In this document: piece by piece, positions 9,526-18,224 of the stretch
Numbering within the stretch: the stretch's first letter is position 1
Layout: every line of letters begins with the position of its first letter
Assembly (NCBI RefSeq): GCF_025144995.1
Contig: NZ_CP102250.1
Coordinates: 1,426,001 to 1,490,000 of the forward strand
Length of the DNA: 64,000 nucleotides
Source of the DNA: Alistipes indistinctus YIT 12060
GTDB lineage: Bacteria > Bacteroidota > Bacteroidia > Bacteroidales > Rikenellaceae
Direction: 5' to 3'
The notes under the pieces: model-generated
Database searches by the model: none
What the model was told of the DNA's origin: nothing
The model's input: the letters and a program-made list of their open reading frames with translations, nothing else
Program-made: the position numbers and the translations under genes

Positions 9526-10165
9526 GTACGGGAACTTGTATTTGTATAAAAATAGAGAGAATAGCCACCGCACCGAGCACGACGATCACAGCCCCCGTGA
9601 CGCGGTTGATCCACAACAGGTGACGCGGACGGAATTTCTTGCGCAGCAGGCTGACGCAGAAAGTCAGTGTAAACCACCACAGCGACGCACCGCCCAACAC
9701 GCCAAGGATCATAATCATGCCGTCAGTGAAACCGATACCGTCGTAACTGATCCCCCATGCGGCAAACAGAGCAACGAAAATCAGGATAAACGCGGGATTG
9801 GCCAACGTGATGAAAAACAGGGAAAGGTAATCGCTCCAAAGACTTCCCTTACCGGCCCGGTTACGGCGAATCTGCACAGCGGGGTTTTTCAGGAAAATCG
9901 CCATGCCGACGATGATCACCGAGATGCCGCCCAATGCCTTGATAATCGCAATATAATTTTCGATGAAAGACATCACCACAGTCAGCGAAAAGAGCGCTAC
10001 AGTGGCGAAGAGCGAGTCGGCCGTGGCGGCCCCCAGCCCGGAGATGAACCCCGAACGGTGGCTTTTGCTCAGCGTACGCTGGATACACATCACGCCGATA
10101 GGTCCCAGCGGAATCGATGCGACCAGCCCGATGACAATACCCTTCAACAGTGCTATAAACTCCAT
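9503..10165 (-). CDS. LysE/RhtB-family amino-acid exporter
   Basis: 220 residues with about six hydrophobic segments. The start MEFIALLKGIVIGLVASIPLGPIGVMCIQ contains the LysE-family signature (G-x-x-P-L-G-P near residues 18-25), and a GAATADSLFA motif follows near 46. LysE/RhtB proteins export basic or other amino acids across the inner membrane; the substrate is not predictable here. It is the first gene of the LysE-cmk-ispH group and its stop lies inside the cmk coding region (23-bp overlap). A divergent promoter region shared with lnt lies upstream. Confidence 0.9.
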   Translation of the reverse strand: MEFIALLKGIVIGLVASIPLGPIGVMCIQRTLSKSHRSGFISGLGAATADSLFATVALFSLTVVMSFIENYIAIIKALGGISVIIVGMAIFLKNPAVQIRRNRAGKGSLWSDYLSLFFITLANPAFILIFVALFAAWGISYDGIGFTDGMIMILGVLGGASLWWFTLTFCVSLLRKKFRPRHLLWINRVTGAVIVVLGAVAILSIFIQIQVPVHGVLPPQ

Positions 10166-10217
10166 ACCGACAGAAAAAGAGTAACGGGATCGGCTCCCGG
10201 CCTCCCGTCATGCAGCA

Positions 10218-10245
10218 CAAAAATAGTAAATATAATCTATCTTTG
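10218..10245. promoter_or_regulatory. Divergent -7 boxes for lnt (+) and the LysE-cmk-ispH group (-)
   Basis: TATCTTTG at 10238-10245 (+ strand) lies 21 bp before lnt. TATTTTTG on the minus strand (complement of 10218-10225) lies about 53 bp before the LysE-type gene. Both match the TAnnTTTG consensus; neither has a clear -33 TTTG. Confidence 0.6.
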
Positions 10246-10265
10246 CCGAAAAGGAAAGCGTAAAA

Positions 10266-11969
10266 ATGACAAAACGGATACTATATGCCCTTTGCAGCGC
10301 AGTTCTGCTCGCGCTTCCATGGCTCGGCGCCCCGGCCCTCACACTGCTCGTCGCTTTCGTGCCGCTGCTGATCCTGCAACAGGAGCTTGCCGATGCCGAC
10401 GCAGGACAAACCGTCCAGGTATCCGGAACCGGACAGGATCCCAAGAAGGAAAAAGGCAAGAAGAAGAGTACAAAAGCCGCTGAAGCTTCCGCCCCGGCTG
10501 CCGGCCGCAGAACAAACAGCCGGGTGAAACCCTTAAGCCGAACTCCACGCCTGTGGCCTTACCTCACACTGACCTTCGCCCTGTGGTGGGGAGCGACCAC
10601 ATGGTGGGTAGGTGAAGCCGCCGTTATCGGAGCCGTATTGGCCGTTGTTTTCGGCACGGCACTGAACCTCACGGCATTCATGATCTATCACGCGGTCTGG
10701 CGCCGTGCCCCCCGCGCATTGGCCTACACATTACTGGTCGTCGGCTGGATTTCATACGAATACCTCTATATCTGCGGTGAAATCTCCTTCCCGTGGCTGA
10801 CGCTCGGCAACGGATTCGCACACGACGTAAAGCTGGTGCAATGGTACGAATACACCGGCGTTTTGGGCGGCTCGCTCTGGGTATTGATCTGTAACCTGCT
10901 GGTTTTCGAGGCATGGAAACAGCGCCGCCATCTCCAAAGCTGGATCGCACCCGCTGTAGCCGTGCTCTTGCCTGTCATCGTATCGCTGGGAATCTATTAC
11001 AGCTGCGAAGAACCAGACCAAAAGGTTTCGGTCGAAGTCATCCAACCCAATTTCGATCCTTACAACGTAAAATTCACGCTCGATCAATCCGAGCAGAACG
11101 CTGTCATGCTGGAGTTGATGTCGCGAGCTCCCCATAACGTCGATTTTATCGTCGCACCGGAAACAGCGATCGACGACACCCCTTGGGAACAACTCGTATC
11201 GCTTGCTCCTTCGGTACGACAGTTCCAAGAACTGATCCGCACATCCTATCCCGGCACTACGATTATCAGCGGCGCCACTACAGCACAACGCTACCCGGAC
11301 TATGAACACGCATCGGCAACAGCCCGTACCGACGGTAAAATCTGGTATGACTTTTACAACAGCGCGCTGGCTATCGACTCCAGCAGCAACGTCCGGATCC
11401 ACCACAAGTCGATCCTCGTAGCCGGGGTGGAGAAGATGCCCTATTACAACATCTTCAAACACCTCGACTTCCTGACCGTCGATCTGGGCGGCATCACCGG
11501 ACAGTTGGGTGTCGATTCGGTACGCAAAGTATTTACCTCTCCGCAGGGCACCCGTTTCGGTGTGGCCATCTGCTACGAATCCATCTACGGCGAGTATTTC
11601 ACCGAATTCATCCGCAACGGCGCCCAGTTGATGTTCGTCATCACCAACGACGGCTGGTGGGGCGACACGCCGGGCTACCGGCAACACTTCTCATATGCGC
11701 GCCTGCGGGCGATCGAAACGCGCCGCAGTATCGCCCGCAGTGCGAACACGGGCATTTCGGGTTTTATCAATGCCCGCGGCGATGTAGGTGAAACGCTCGG
11801 GTGGGATGTGCGGGGCGCACTCACTTCGCAGGTAGGCCTTCACGACCGGATGACTTTTTACACCCGCTACGGCGACGTGATCGGCCGCATCTCGTGGTAC
11901 GTTTTTGCGCTCGGGCTGCTCTATTTCATGGCCTACCGGGTACGCAAACGCAGCCACCTGAACGATTGA
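10266..11969 (+). CDS. lnt: Apolipoprotein N-acyltransferase with a charged N-terminal insert
   Basis: 567 residues. It adds the third acyl chain to the N-terminal Cys of lipoproteins in the inner membrane. Hydrophobic segments form the N-terminal half; the C-terminal nitrilase domain carries the catalytic triad Glu (APETAID), Lys (HHKSILVAGVEKMPYY) and Cys (VAICYESIYG), plus ITNDGWWG. A final membrane helix is near 545-560. Residues about 42-96 are an extra Asp/Lys/Ala/Gly-rich stretch including KKEKGKKKSTK between the first hydrophobic region and the next, absent from the E. coli enzyme as I know it. Many lipoprotein candidates (OmpA-like, cyclophilin, GH109-like) occur in this window. The gene has its own promoter. 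Confidence 0.93.
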   Translation: MTKRILYALCSAVLLALPWLGAPALTLLVAFVPLLILQQELADADAGQTVQVSGTGQDPKKEKGKKKSTKAAEASAPAAGRRTNSRVKPLSRTPRLWPYLTLTFALWWGATTWWVGEAAVIGAVLAVVFGTALNLTAFMIYHAVWRRAPRALAYTLLVVGWISYEYLYICGEISFPWLTLGNGFAHDVKLVQWYEYTGVLGGSLWVLICNLLVFEAWKQRRHLQSWIAPAVAVLLPVIVSLGIYYSCEEPDQKVSVEVIQPNFDPYNVKFTLDQSEQNAVMLELMSRAPHNVDFIVAPETAIDDTPWEQLVSLAPSVRQFQELIRTSYPGTTIISGATTAQRYPDYEHASATARTDGKIWYDFYNSALAIDSSSNVRIHHKSILVAGVEKMPYYNIFKHLDFLTVDLGGITGQLGVDSVRKVFTSPQGTRFGVAICYESIYGEYFTEFIRNGAQLMFVITNDGWWGDTPGYRQHFSYARLRAIETRRSIARSANTGISGFINARGDVGETLGWDVRGALTSQVGLHDRMTFYTRYGDVIGRISWYVFALGLLYFMAYRVRKRSHLND

Positions 11970-12082
11970 AATCTGCCGGACAGAAGCAAGCCTTGCGGAA
12001 TTAACCGCAATCATCTACCCGATCAATAAACACGACAGCGCTATTCCGCGCAATTGCGTTGCAAACCCGATTTACCCGAACA

Positions 12083-13465
12083 ATGACTTACGCTGAAACA
12101 CTCCATTTCCTCTACCATTCGCTTCCCGTTTTCCAGCACATCGGCGGCAACGCCTACAAACCCGGGTTCGGCAACATCACCGAACTCGAAAAAGAGCTGG
12201 GCGAACCGCACCGCCGTTTCCGGAGCGTCCATGTCGCAGGCACAAACGGCAAAGGCTCCGTCTCGCACATGACTGCCGCCGTCCTGCAAGCCGCCGGATA
12301 CCGTACGGGATTATTCACGTCGCCGCACCTGAAAGATTTCCGCGAGCGCATTCGCGTCAACGGAGAGATGATCTCCGAAGAAGCGGTGGTGGCATTCGTC
12401 AGCAGCCACCGCAAAGCGATCGACCGGATCCGGCCGTCGTTTTTCGAAATTACGACCGCTATCGCATTCGACCACTTCGCCCGGAAAAGGGTAGACATTG
12501 CGGTGATCGAAGTGGGTATGGGCGGACGGCTCGACTCGACGAACGTTATCCGCCCGCTGGTCAGCGTCATCACGAATATCAGCTGGGATCATGCGCAATT
12601 CCTCGGCGACACGCTCGAAAAAATAGCCGGTGAAAAGGCCGGAATCATCAAGGAGATGACTCCGGTAGTGATCGGTGAGAGCCAGATCGAAAGCCAGCTC
12701 ACGTTCATCGCCCGCGCCAAGGAGTGCAGTGCACCGATCCTGTTCGCCGATCAAACCTACCATATTGTAAATCAAGCGGACAATGGAGAGATGATGCCCA
12801 TAACCGGGAGCCCGAAGACACTTGCGACCGGCAAGACGCTCCCGCAGGACTCCTGCGGACAAGTTGCTGCGACACCCCGTGCCCTGCAGCCATTCACCAT
12901 CGAGAACCTGCTCGACGGTGAAACATTTACGCTCTGCACCGACCTGCTGGGAGACTACCAGCGTAAGAATATCCTCACGGCCCTTACGGTACTCGATGTC
13001 CTCAACGGCTCGGGCGGCCTGCAGATTCCGCGCGAAGCCGTGCAGAAAGGGATGGCCTCGGCCGCGGCTTCGACCGGCCTGCTGGGGCGCTGGCAAATCG
13101 TCGGCCATGCACCGCTCACCGTATGCGATACCGGCCACAATGAAGGCGGATTGCGTGAAATTGCGGCACAGATCGCCCGGCAACAGTTCCACAAGCTGTA
13201 TATGGTGTTGGGATTCGTCGCCGATAAAGATCTGTCCAAAGTTCTGCCGTTGCTACCCAAAGAGGCGCACTATATCTTTACCCGGGCCGGAATCGAACGG
13301 GCGCTCGATGAGAACATCCTCGCCCGCCGGGCAGCCGAATACGGACTCCAGGGCGAAACAGCACCGACAGTAACCGCCGCAGTCGCCCGCGCCCGCGAAT
13401 TGGCCCGAGCGGAAGACATGATCTATATCGGCGGCAGCACTTTCGTAGTCGCTGAATTTTTGTAA
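12083..13465 (+). CDS. folC: Folylpolyglutamate synthase / dihydrofolate synthase
   Basis: 460 residues from the ATG at 12083. It adds glutamate to folates (and may join glutamate to dihydropteroate) in the cytoplasm. A Mur-ligase-type ATPase is evident: the P-loop VAGTNGKGSVSHM (residues 51-63), EVGMGGRLDSTN near 146, and NISWDHAQFLG near 170. The C-terminal domain contains the DTGHNEGGL motif near 350. A linker around residues 230-285, containing TGKTLPQDSCGQV, is longer than usual and makes the protein about 35 residues longer than typical FolC. A start eight codons upstream exists but lacks family support. It is followed by a CCGCC/GGCGG hairpin and then tyrS. Confidence 0.93.
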   Translation: MTYAETLHFLYHSLPVFQHIGGNAYKPGFGNITELEKELGEPHRRFRSVHVAGTNGKGSVSHMTAAVLQAAGYRTGLFTSPHLKDFRERIRVNGEMISEEAVVAFVSSHRKAIDRIRPSFFEITTAIAFDHFARKRVDIAVIEVGMGGRLDSTNVIRPLVSVITNISWDHAQFLGDTLEKIAGEKAGIIKEMTPVVIGESQIESQLTFIARAKECSAPILFADQTYHIVNQADNGEMMPITGSPKTLATGKTLPQDSCGQVAATPRALQPFTIENLLDGETFTLCTDLLGDYQRKNILTALTVLDVLNGSGGLQIPREAVQKGMASAAASTGLLGRWQIVGHAPLTVCDTGHNEGGLREIAAQIARQQFHKLYMVLGFVADKDLSKVLPLLPKEAHYIFTRAGIERALDENILARRAAEYGLQGETAPTVTAAVARARELARAEDMIYIGGSTFVVAEFL

Positions 13466-13492
13466 AATCACCGCCGTTTGGCGGAATTTGAC

Positions 13493-13500
13493 TATTTTTG
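13493..13500 (+). promoter_or_regulatory. -7 box (TATTTTTG) for tyrS
   Basis: TATTTTTG matches TAnnTTTG and lies 65 bp before tyrS. A small CCGCC-GTTT-GGCGG hairpin just upstream (13471-13484) probably ends folC transcription. No -33 element is evident at the right distance. Confidence 0.5.
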
Positions 13501-13564
13501 TGCGAATTGACGTGCGCCGGACCAAAATCGCTCCTGCGCCAACCATAACCAACCGAACCATTCG

Positions 13565-14854
13565 ATGAATTTTGTAGAAGAACTCAAGTGGAGGGGCATG
13601 TTGCACGATATGATGCCCGGAACCGAAGAGCAACTCGCCAAAGAGATGACAACCGCCTATGTGGGCATCGACCCGACAGCCGACTCGCTACACATCGGCC
13701 ATCTGGTCAGCATCATGATCCTGAAGCACTTCCAGCGCTGCGGACACAAACCGATCTTCCTGGTCGGCGGCGCCACGGGTATGATCGGCGATCCGTCGGG
13801 CAAATCGCTCGAGCGCAACCTGCTAGACGAAGAAACGCTGCACCGCAACCAGGAAGGAATCAAGAAGCAGCTGAGCCGCCTGGTGGATTTCTCTTCGGAA
13901 GCCCCGAATGCCGCGGAGATGGTCAACAACTACGACTGGATGAAAAACTTTACGTTCCTCGAATTCATCCGGGACATCGGCAAATGCATCACCGTCAACT
14001 ACATGATGGCGAAAGACTCCGTCAAGAAGCGCTTCAACGGCGAAGGCGACGGCATGTCGTTCACCGAGTTCACCTACCAACTCGTGCAAGGCACAGACTT
14101 CCTGCACCTCTACCAGCACAAAAACTGCAAGCTGCAAATGGGCGGTTCGGACCAGTGGGGCAACATCACCACCGGTACAGAGTTGATCCGCCGCAAGACC
14201 GGCGGCGAAGCGTTCGGCCTTACCTGCCCGTTGATCAAAAAAGCCGACGGCACCAAATTCGGTAAAACCGAATCGGGCAACGTCTGGCTCGATCCGCGCT
14301 ATACGTCTCCCTACAAATTCTACCAGTTCTGGCTCAATGTCAGCGACGAAGACGCCGAGCGCTACATCAAAATCTTCACGATGCTCGACAAAGAGACGAT
14401 CGACTCGCTGATCGCCGCACACCGCGAAGCGCCGCACCTGCGCGAATTGCAGAAGCGGCTCGCCAAAGAGATTACCTGCATGATTCACTCCGAGGAGGAG
14501 TACGACAAGGCCGTCGAAGCATCGGGCATCCTCTTTGGAAACGCGACCGCCGACGCTTTGCGCAAGATCGACGAGCAGACTTTCCTCCAGGTTTTCGAGG
14601 GCGTTCCCCAATTCGAAGTTCCCGCAGCGGCACTCGCCGAAGGTATCGGCTTTATCAACCTCTGCACCGAGCAGGCTGCGATCTTCCCGTCGAAAGGCGA
14701 GGCCCGCAAACTGATTCAGGGCGGCGGTGTTTCGCTGAACAAAGAAAAAGTGACCTCCACCGATGCTGTCGTAACGAGCGGTGACCTGCTCTCGGGGAAA
14801 TACCTGTTGGTACAAAAAGGCAAGAAAAATTACTTCCTGATTACGGTTAAATAA
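13565..14854 (+). CDS. tyrS: Tyrosyl-tRNA synthetase
   Basis: 429 residues, a normal bacterial length. It charges tRNA-Tyr. Class I signatures are visible: the HIGH-type motif SLHIGHLVS near residues 41-49, the tyrosine pocket [11 protein letters not shown] near 193, and the KMSKS-equivalent [11 protein letters not shown] near 232-242. An S4-like RNA-binding domain closes the protein ([15 protein letters not shown] near 378). The ATG at 13565 gives the conserved [11 protein letters not shown] opening. A strong terminator follows. Confidence 0.97.
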   Translation: MNFVEELKWRGMLHDMMPGTEEQLAKEMTTAYVGIDPTADSLHIGHLVSIMILKHFQRCGHKPIFLVGGATGMIGDPSGKSLERNLLDEETLHRNQEGIKKQLSRLVDFSSEAPNAAEMVNNYDWMKNFTFLEFIRDIGKCITVNYMMAKDSVKKRFNGEGDGMSFTEFTYQLVQGTDFLHLYQHKNCKLQMGGSDQWGNITTGTELIRRKTGGEAFGLTCPLIKKADGTKFGKTESGNVWLDPRYTSPYKFYQFWLNVSDEDAERYIKIFTMLDKETIDSLIAAHREAPHLRELQKRLAKEITCMIHSEEEYDKAVEASGILFGNATADALRKIDEQTFLQVFEGVPQFEVPAAALAEGIGFINLCTEQAAIFPSKGEARKLIQGGGVSLNKEKVTSTDAVVTSGDLLSGKYLLVQKGKKNYFLITVK

Positions 14855-14859
14855 CATCC

Positions 14860-14893
14860 CCGGAGACGACTCTTTCGAGTCGTCTCCGGATTT
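14860..14893 (+). terminator. Strong hairpin terminator of tyrS
   Basis: A perfect 13-bp stem (14860-14872 with 14877-14889, loop TTTC) begins 6 bp after the tyrS stop and is followed by ATTT. A second, smaller hairpin (TCCTCCG/CGGAGGA, 14927-14946) lies in the asnA leader. Confidence 0.75.
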
Positions 14894-15005
14894 ACCGCAC
14901 CGCCCTGAGATTCCGAGCCATACTTTTCCTCCGTTTCCCCGGAGGAATCCGCCGGAGAGATATCAGCCGGCAACACCGTTTCCGCATCGCACAAACAACA
15001 TCGAA

Positions 15006-16043
15006 ATGACACTAATAAAACCCGCCGGATACCGCAACCTGCTCGGCAGCACGGAAAATACCGAAAAAGCGATCAAGCACGTCAAGGACATGTTCCAGGA
15101 AAACCTGTCAGCCCAACTGGCGCTGCTGCGCGTGACGGCGCCGATGGTCGTGCTCACCGGGACCGGCATCAACGACGACCTGAACGGTATCGAACGGCCC
15201 GTTGCATTCCCGATCAAGGACATGGACGAGCGCCGTGCGGAAGTAGTGCACTCGCTGGCCAAATGGAAACGCCTCAAGCTCGGAGAGATGAATATCAAGC
15301 CGGGCCGGGGAATCTACACGGATATGAACGCGCTGCGCCCGGACGAGGAGCTGGACAACATCCACTCGCTCTATGTAGACCAATGGGACTGGGAGAAGGT
15401 GATTACCCCGGAAGACCGCAACGTGGAGTTCCTGAAAAAAACCGTGCGCCGCATTTACGAGGCGATCAAGGTAACCGAGAACAAACTCTACGTCGAATTT
15501 CCGCAGATCGAACCTTTCCTGCCCGAAGAGATTCATTTCATCCACTCGCAGCAATTACTCGACCTACATCCGGACCTGAGCCCGAAAGAGCGTGAAAATG
15601 CCATTGCGAAGGAATACGGTGCGGTATTCGTAATCGGAATCGGCAGCGAACTGTCGAACGGCGAACCGCACGACGGCCGGGCAGCCGACTACGACGACTG
15701 GAGCACTCCGAACGAGGAAGGCTATAACGGCCTGAACGGAGACCTGTTACTGTGGAATCCGGTACTCGGCAATGCCTTCGAGATATCGAGTATGGGTATC
15801 CGCGTCGATGAAACGGCACTGCGGCGCCAGTTATCACTGCGCGGACAAGAGTACAAAAGCGAACTGTATTTTCACAGCAAACTGCTAGCAGGCGAACTGC
15901 CGCTCTCGATCGGCGGCGGTATCGGCCAATCCCGCCTGTGCATGTACCTGCTGCGCAAGGCCCACATCGGTGAAATCCAGAGCAGCATCTGGCCCGAAAC
16001 GATGCGTACGGAATGCCGTGCCGCCGGCATCGACCTGGTGTAA
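15006..16043 (+). CDS. asnA: Ammonia-dependent asparagine synthetase (aspartate-ammonia ligase)
   Basis: 345 residues. It makes asparagine from aspartate, ammonia and ATP, a class II aminoacyl-tRNA-synthetase-like fold. Recognisable stretches are VTAPMVVLTGTGINDDLNG near residues 38-57, LHSLYVDQWDWEK-like text near 116-128, and the C-terminal GGGIGQSRLCMYLL motif near 300, a class II motif 3 equivalent. Length equals the E. coli enzyme plus a few residues. No glutamine-amidotransferase domain is present, separating it from AsnB. The 150-bp upstream gap holds the tyrS terminator and a small hairpin but no clear -7 box. Confidence 0.95.
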   Translation: MTLIKPAGYRNLLGSTENTEKAIKHVKDMFQENLSAQLALLRVTAPMVVLTGTGINDDLNGIERPVAFPIKDMDERRAEVVHSLAKWKRLKLGEMNIKPGRGIYTDMNALRPDEELDNIHSLYVDQWDWEKVITPEDRNVEFLKKTVRRIYEAIKVTENKLYVEFPQIEPFLPEEIHFIHSQQLLDLHPDLSPKERENAIAKEYGAVFVIGIGSELSNGEPHDGRAADYDDWSTPNEEGYNGLNGDLLLWNPVLGNAFEISSMGIRVDETALRRQLSLRGQEYKSELYFHSKLLAGELPLSIGGGIGQSRLCMYLLRKAHIGEIQSSIWPETMRTECRAAGIDLV

Positions 16044-16224
16044 CCCCTGCAAACGGGAGTACAACCTGCATCGGCCGGGGTATTTTGGATTTGCATACCA
16101 CCTTTCTCGCATGCTGCCGCTTTCTGCACACAAGACCCGCTCATCCCGACCAAAGAAAACATCATTATCAGGAATTATAGCAAATATTATATAGACGGAC
16201 GACTATACAAATCCGCCATAAATT

Positions 16225-16258
16225 AAAGGGTTGCCCATGAATGGAGCAACCCTTTGTC
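16225..16258. terminator. Bidirectional terminator between asnA and the convergent thioredoxin gene
   Basis: AAAGGGTTGC (16225-16234) pairs perfectly with GCAACCCTTT (16246-16255), with A/T-rich flanks on both sides. The surrounding 290-bp gap holds no other recognisable feature. Confidence 0.75.
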
Positions 16259-16337
16259 AATAATACCGTCAGTTATCGATAAAGCTCGACGGAAACAGAG
16301 ATACGGTGCTATGACCGCCGCGATAGCGGTATCCCGT

Positions 16338-16772
16338 TTACTTCCCGATATTTTCGAGTTCCGCTTTGACCCGGGCGATAAAATCTTCCGGTGTCTTGGC
16401 CCCGCCAAGAAGGCGTCCGACCTCTTCGCCCTTGCTGTTCAGGATCAGGAAGGTGGGATAAGCGGTCACCCGGTAGGTCTTAGCCACCGTTACACCTTCG
16501 CCCTTTTCGGCATCGTACTTCGCATTGACGAATGTTTTGTTGAAATAGTCGCCCGCCGCAGCCTGCGGAAACACCTGTGACGTCATGTATTTACACGGGC
16601 CGCACCAAGTCGCATAAACATCTACGAATGCATATTTGTTCGCCTTGCCCGCCTGGGCCAGGACGTCGGACAGCGGCTTATCCTCGATAAACTTCACTCC
16701 GTTATTCTGTGCCTTGAGCACTGTCGCCCCCATCAGCGCAAACAGTGCCACCATCAAAAACTTTTTCATCAT
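16338..16772 (-). CDS. Exported thioredoxin-family protein
   Basis: 144 residues with a cleavable signal peptide (MMKKFLMVALFALMGATVLKAQ). The active site is WCGPC with Cys57 and Cys60, and the remaining thioredoxin fold has YDAEKGEGVTVAKTYRVTAYPTF including the cis-Pro in TAYPTF. It probably reduces or isomerises disulfides of envelope proteins. It lies 52 bp downstream of rlmN on the same strand and may be cotranscribed. Two consecutive ATG codons make the start uncertain by one residue. Confidence 0.88.
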   Translation of the reverse strand: MMKKFLMVALFALMGATVLKAQNNGVKFIEDKPLSDVLAQAGKANKYAFVDVYATWCGPCKYMTSQVFPQAAAGDYFNKTFVNAKYDAEKGEGVTVAKTYRVTAYPTFLILNSKGEEVGRLLGGAKTPEDFIARVKAELENIGK

Positions 16773-16824
16773 TTTTCGGTTTTAAAGATATTTATATAAC
16801 GTTTCAGCCGTACAACTATTATAC

Positions 16825-17874
16825 CTATTCTGCCTGTTTCTCCTGTTCCCGTGTCGACAGCAGGCCGCAAGCCGCCTGGATATCTTCGCCCCGCGACGCG
16901 CGGATGGTCGTGATAATCCCTTTACGGGCCAGCGCATCGCGCATACGGATCATCGTCGCCTCGTCGGCACCCTGCATCGGGGCATCGGGAATAGCATGGA
17001 AACGAATCAGGTTGATGCGGCACTTCAACCCGGACAGCAACCGCACGAGAGCCGTAACATGCGCCGGGGAGTCGTTGATCCCGGCAAAAACGATATATTC
17101 GAAACTAACGCGCCGTTGGTGTGAAAAATCATGCCGTTTGAGCTCGGCCACCACCTGCCCGATCGGATATTTTCCTTCGACCGGCATCATCGCCAACCGT
17201 TCGGACGGGATCGGATCATGCAGGCTCACCGCCAGGTGTGCGGCGCTCCGGTTCAGGAATTCGCGCATGGCCGGGATTACACCGATCGTCGAAAGCGTAA
17301 TCCGCGAAGGGCTCCAACCGTAACCCCACGGAGCGGTCAGTATCTCGATCGAGTTCAGCACGCTTTCCAGATTATCGAGCGGTTCGCCCATCCCCATATA
17401 GACGACGTTCGTCAGCTTTCCGCTCTCGGGAATCGTCCGAATCTGGTTCAGTATCTCCCCCGAAGTCAGGTTATGTGCAAATCCCTGCCGGGCCGTCATG
17501 CAGAAGCGGCAACCCATACGGCAGCCCGATTGCGACGAAACGCATAACGTCGCGCGGTCCTTATCGGGAATGTACGCCGATTCGATATAGCGTTGCTGCA
17601 GGGTCGGAAACAGGTACTTTTTTGTACCGTCGGACGACTGTTGCACATCCGCAACCGGCAACAATCCCACACAATAACGTTCGGAAAGCCGTTCGCGGTT
17701 GCGGAGCGAGAGATTGGTCATCGCTGCGATATCGGTCACTCTGCGGGCATATATCCACCCGGCAATCTGCCCGGCCGCAAAGCGGGGCATCCCCAATGCG
17801 GCAGCCACCGCCTCGAGCTCCGGAAGCGTTTTGCCGAAAAGCCACTCTTTTACTGCCGAAGAATCCAAAATCAA
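16825..17874 (-). CDS. rlmN: 23S rRNA (adenine-2503-C2)-methyltransferase RlmN
   Basis: 349 residues. A radical-SAM enzyme that methylates C2 of A2503 in 23S rRNA and A37 in some tRNAs. The cluster-binding motif is CRMGCRFC (Cys118, Cys122, Cys125), preceded by Cys111 in TLCVSSQSG, the position of one catalytic Cys in E. coli. The second catalytic Cys is in the C-terminal DIQAACG motif near 338. VVYMGMGEPLDN near 155-166 is the GGE-like radical-SAM motif. The downstream thioredoxin gene is on the same strand. A weak TATATTTA box lies 12-19 bp before the start. Confidence 0.95.
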   Translation of the reverse strand: MILDSSAVKEWLFGKTLPELEAVAAALGMPRFAAGQIAGWIYARRVTDIAAMTNLSLRNRERLSERYCVGLLPVADVQQSSDGTKKYLFPTLQQRYIESAYIPDKDRATLCVSSQSGCRMGCRFCMTARQGFAHNLTSGEILNQIRTIPESGKLTNVVYMGMGEPLDNLESVLNSIEILTAPWGYGWSPSRITLSTIGVIPAMREFLNRSAAHLAVSLHDPIPSERLAMMPVEGKYPIGQVVAELKRHDFSHQRRVSFEYIVFAGINDSPAHVTALVRLLSGLKCRINLIRFHAIPDAPMQGADEATMIRMRDALARKGIITTIRASRGEDIQAACGLLSTREQEKQAE

Positions 17875-17945
17875 TAAAGTTTGGTGTAAATATAAGAATT
17901 TTCCACCTGTACTTTCATCGCACGAAAATTAACGGAAAATAAAAC

Positions 17946-17971
17946 AGGCTGTTCCGTTCCCGAAACAGCCT
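17946..17971 (-). terminator. Terminator of the tRNA-Ala gene
   Basis: On the minus strand AGGCTGTT pairs with AACAGCCT (complements of 17964-17971 and 17946-17953), followed by GTTTTATT, 10 bp after the tRNA 3' end. Confidence 0.8.
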
Positions 17972-17980
17972 CAGACGAAG

Positions 17981-18054
<74 letters not shown>

Positions 18055-18065
18055 TTGATGCAGGA

Positions 18066-18095
18066 CAAAGATAGGCAAAAAATCCAAAACCCAAA
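18066..18095 (-). promoter_or_regulatory. Promoter of the tRNA-Ala gene
   Basis: On the minus strand TATCTTTG (complement of 18066-18073) with TTTG (complement of 18092-18095) 18 bp upstream. Transcription would start a few bases before the tRNA 5' end at 18054. Confidence 0.75.
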
Positions 18096-18124
18096 AATTT
18101 CGCCTCGTTTTCGCCAAATTTTAC

Positions 18125-18132
18125 TACATTTG
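18125..18132 (+). promoter_or_regulatory. -7 box (TACATTTG) for hflX
   Basis: TACATTTG matches TAnnTTTG and lies 93 bp before the hflX start, divergent from the tRNA-Ala promoter. No clear -33 TTTG is seen. Confidence 0.5.
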
Positions 18133-18224
18133 TCCTATACAGGAGTGTTCTGCCTCCTGTTCCGCCCGTAACGGGCAGATTTTTTGCAGGGTGCTTGACA
18201 CAAGCGCCTTTTTTGTGAGCCTTT

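Noticed and set aside
7996-9549. Long plus-strand frame opposite ispH and cmk
   Set aside because: It spans two well-supported genes on the other strand and has no family motif; a shadow of their codon composition.
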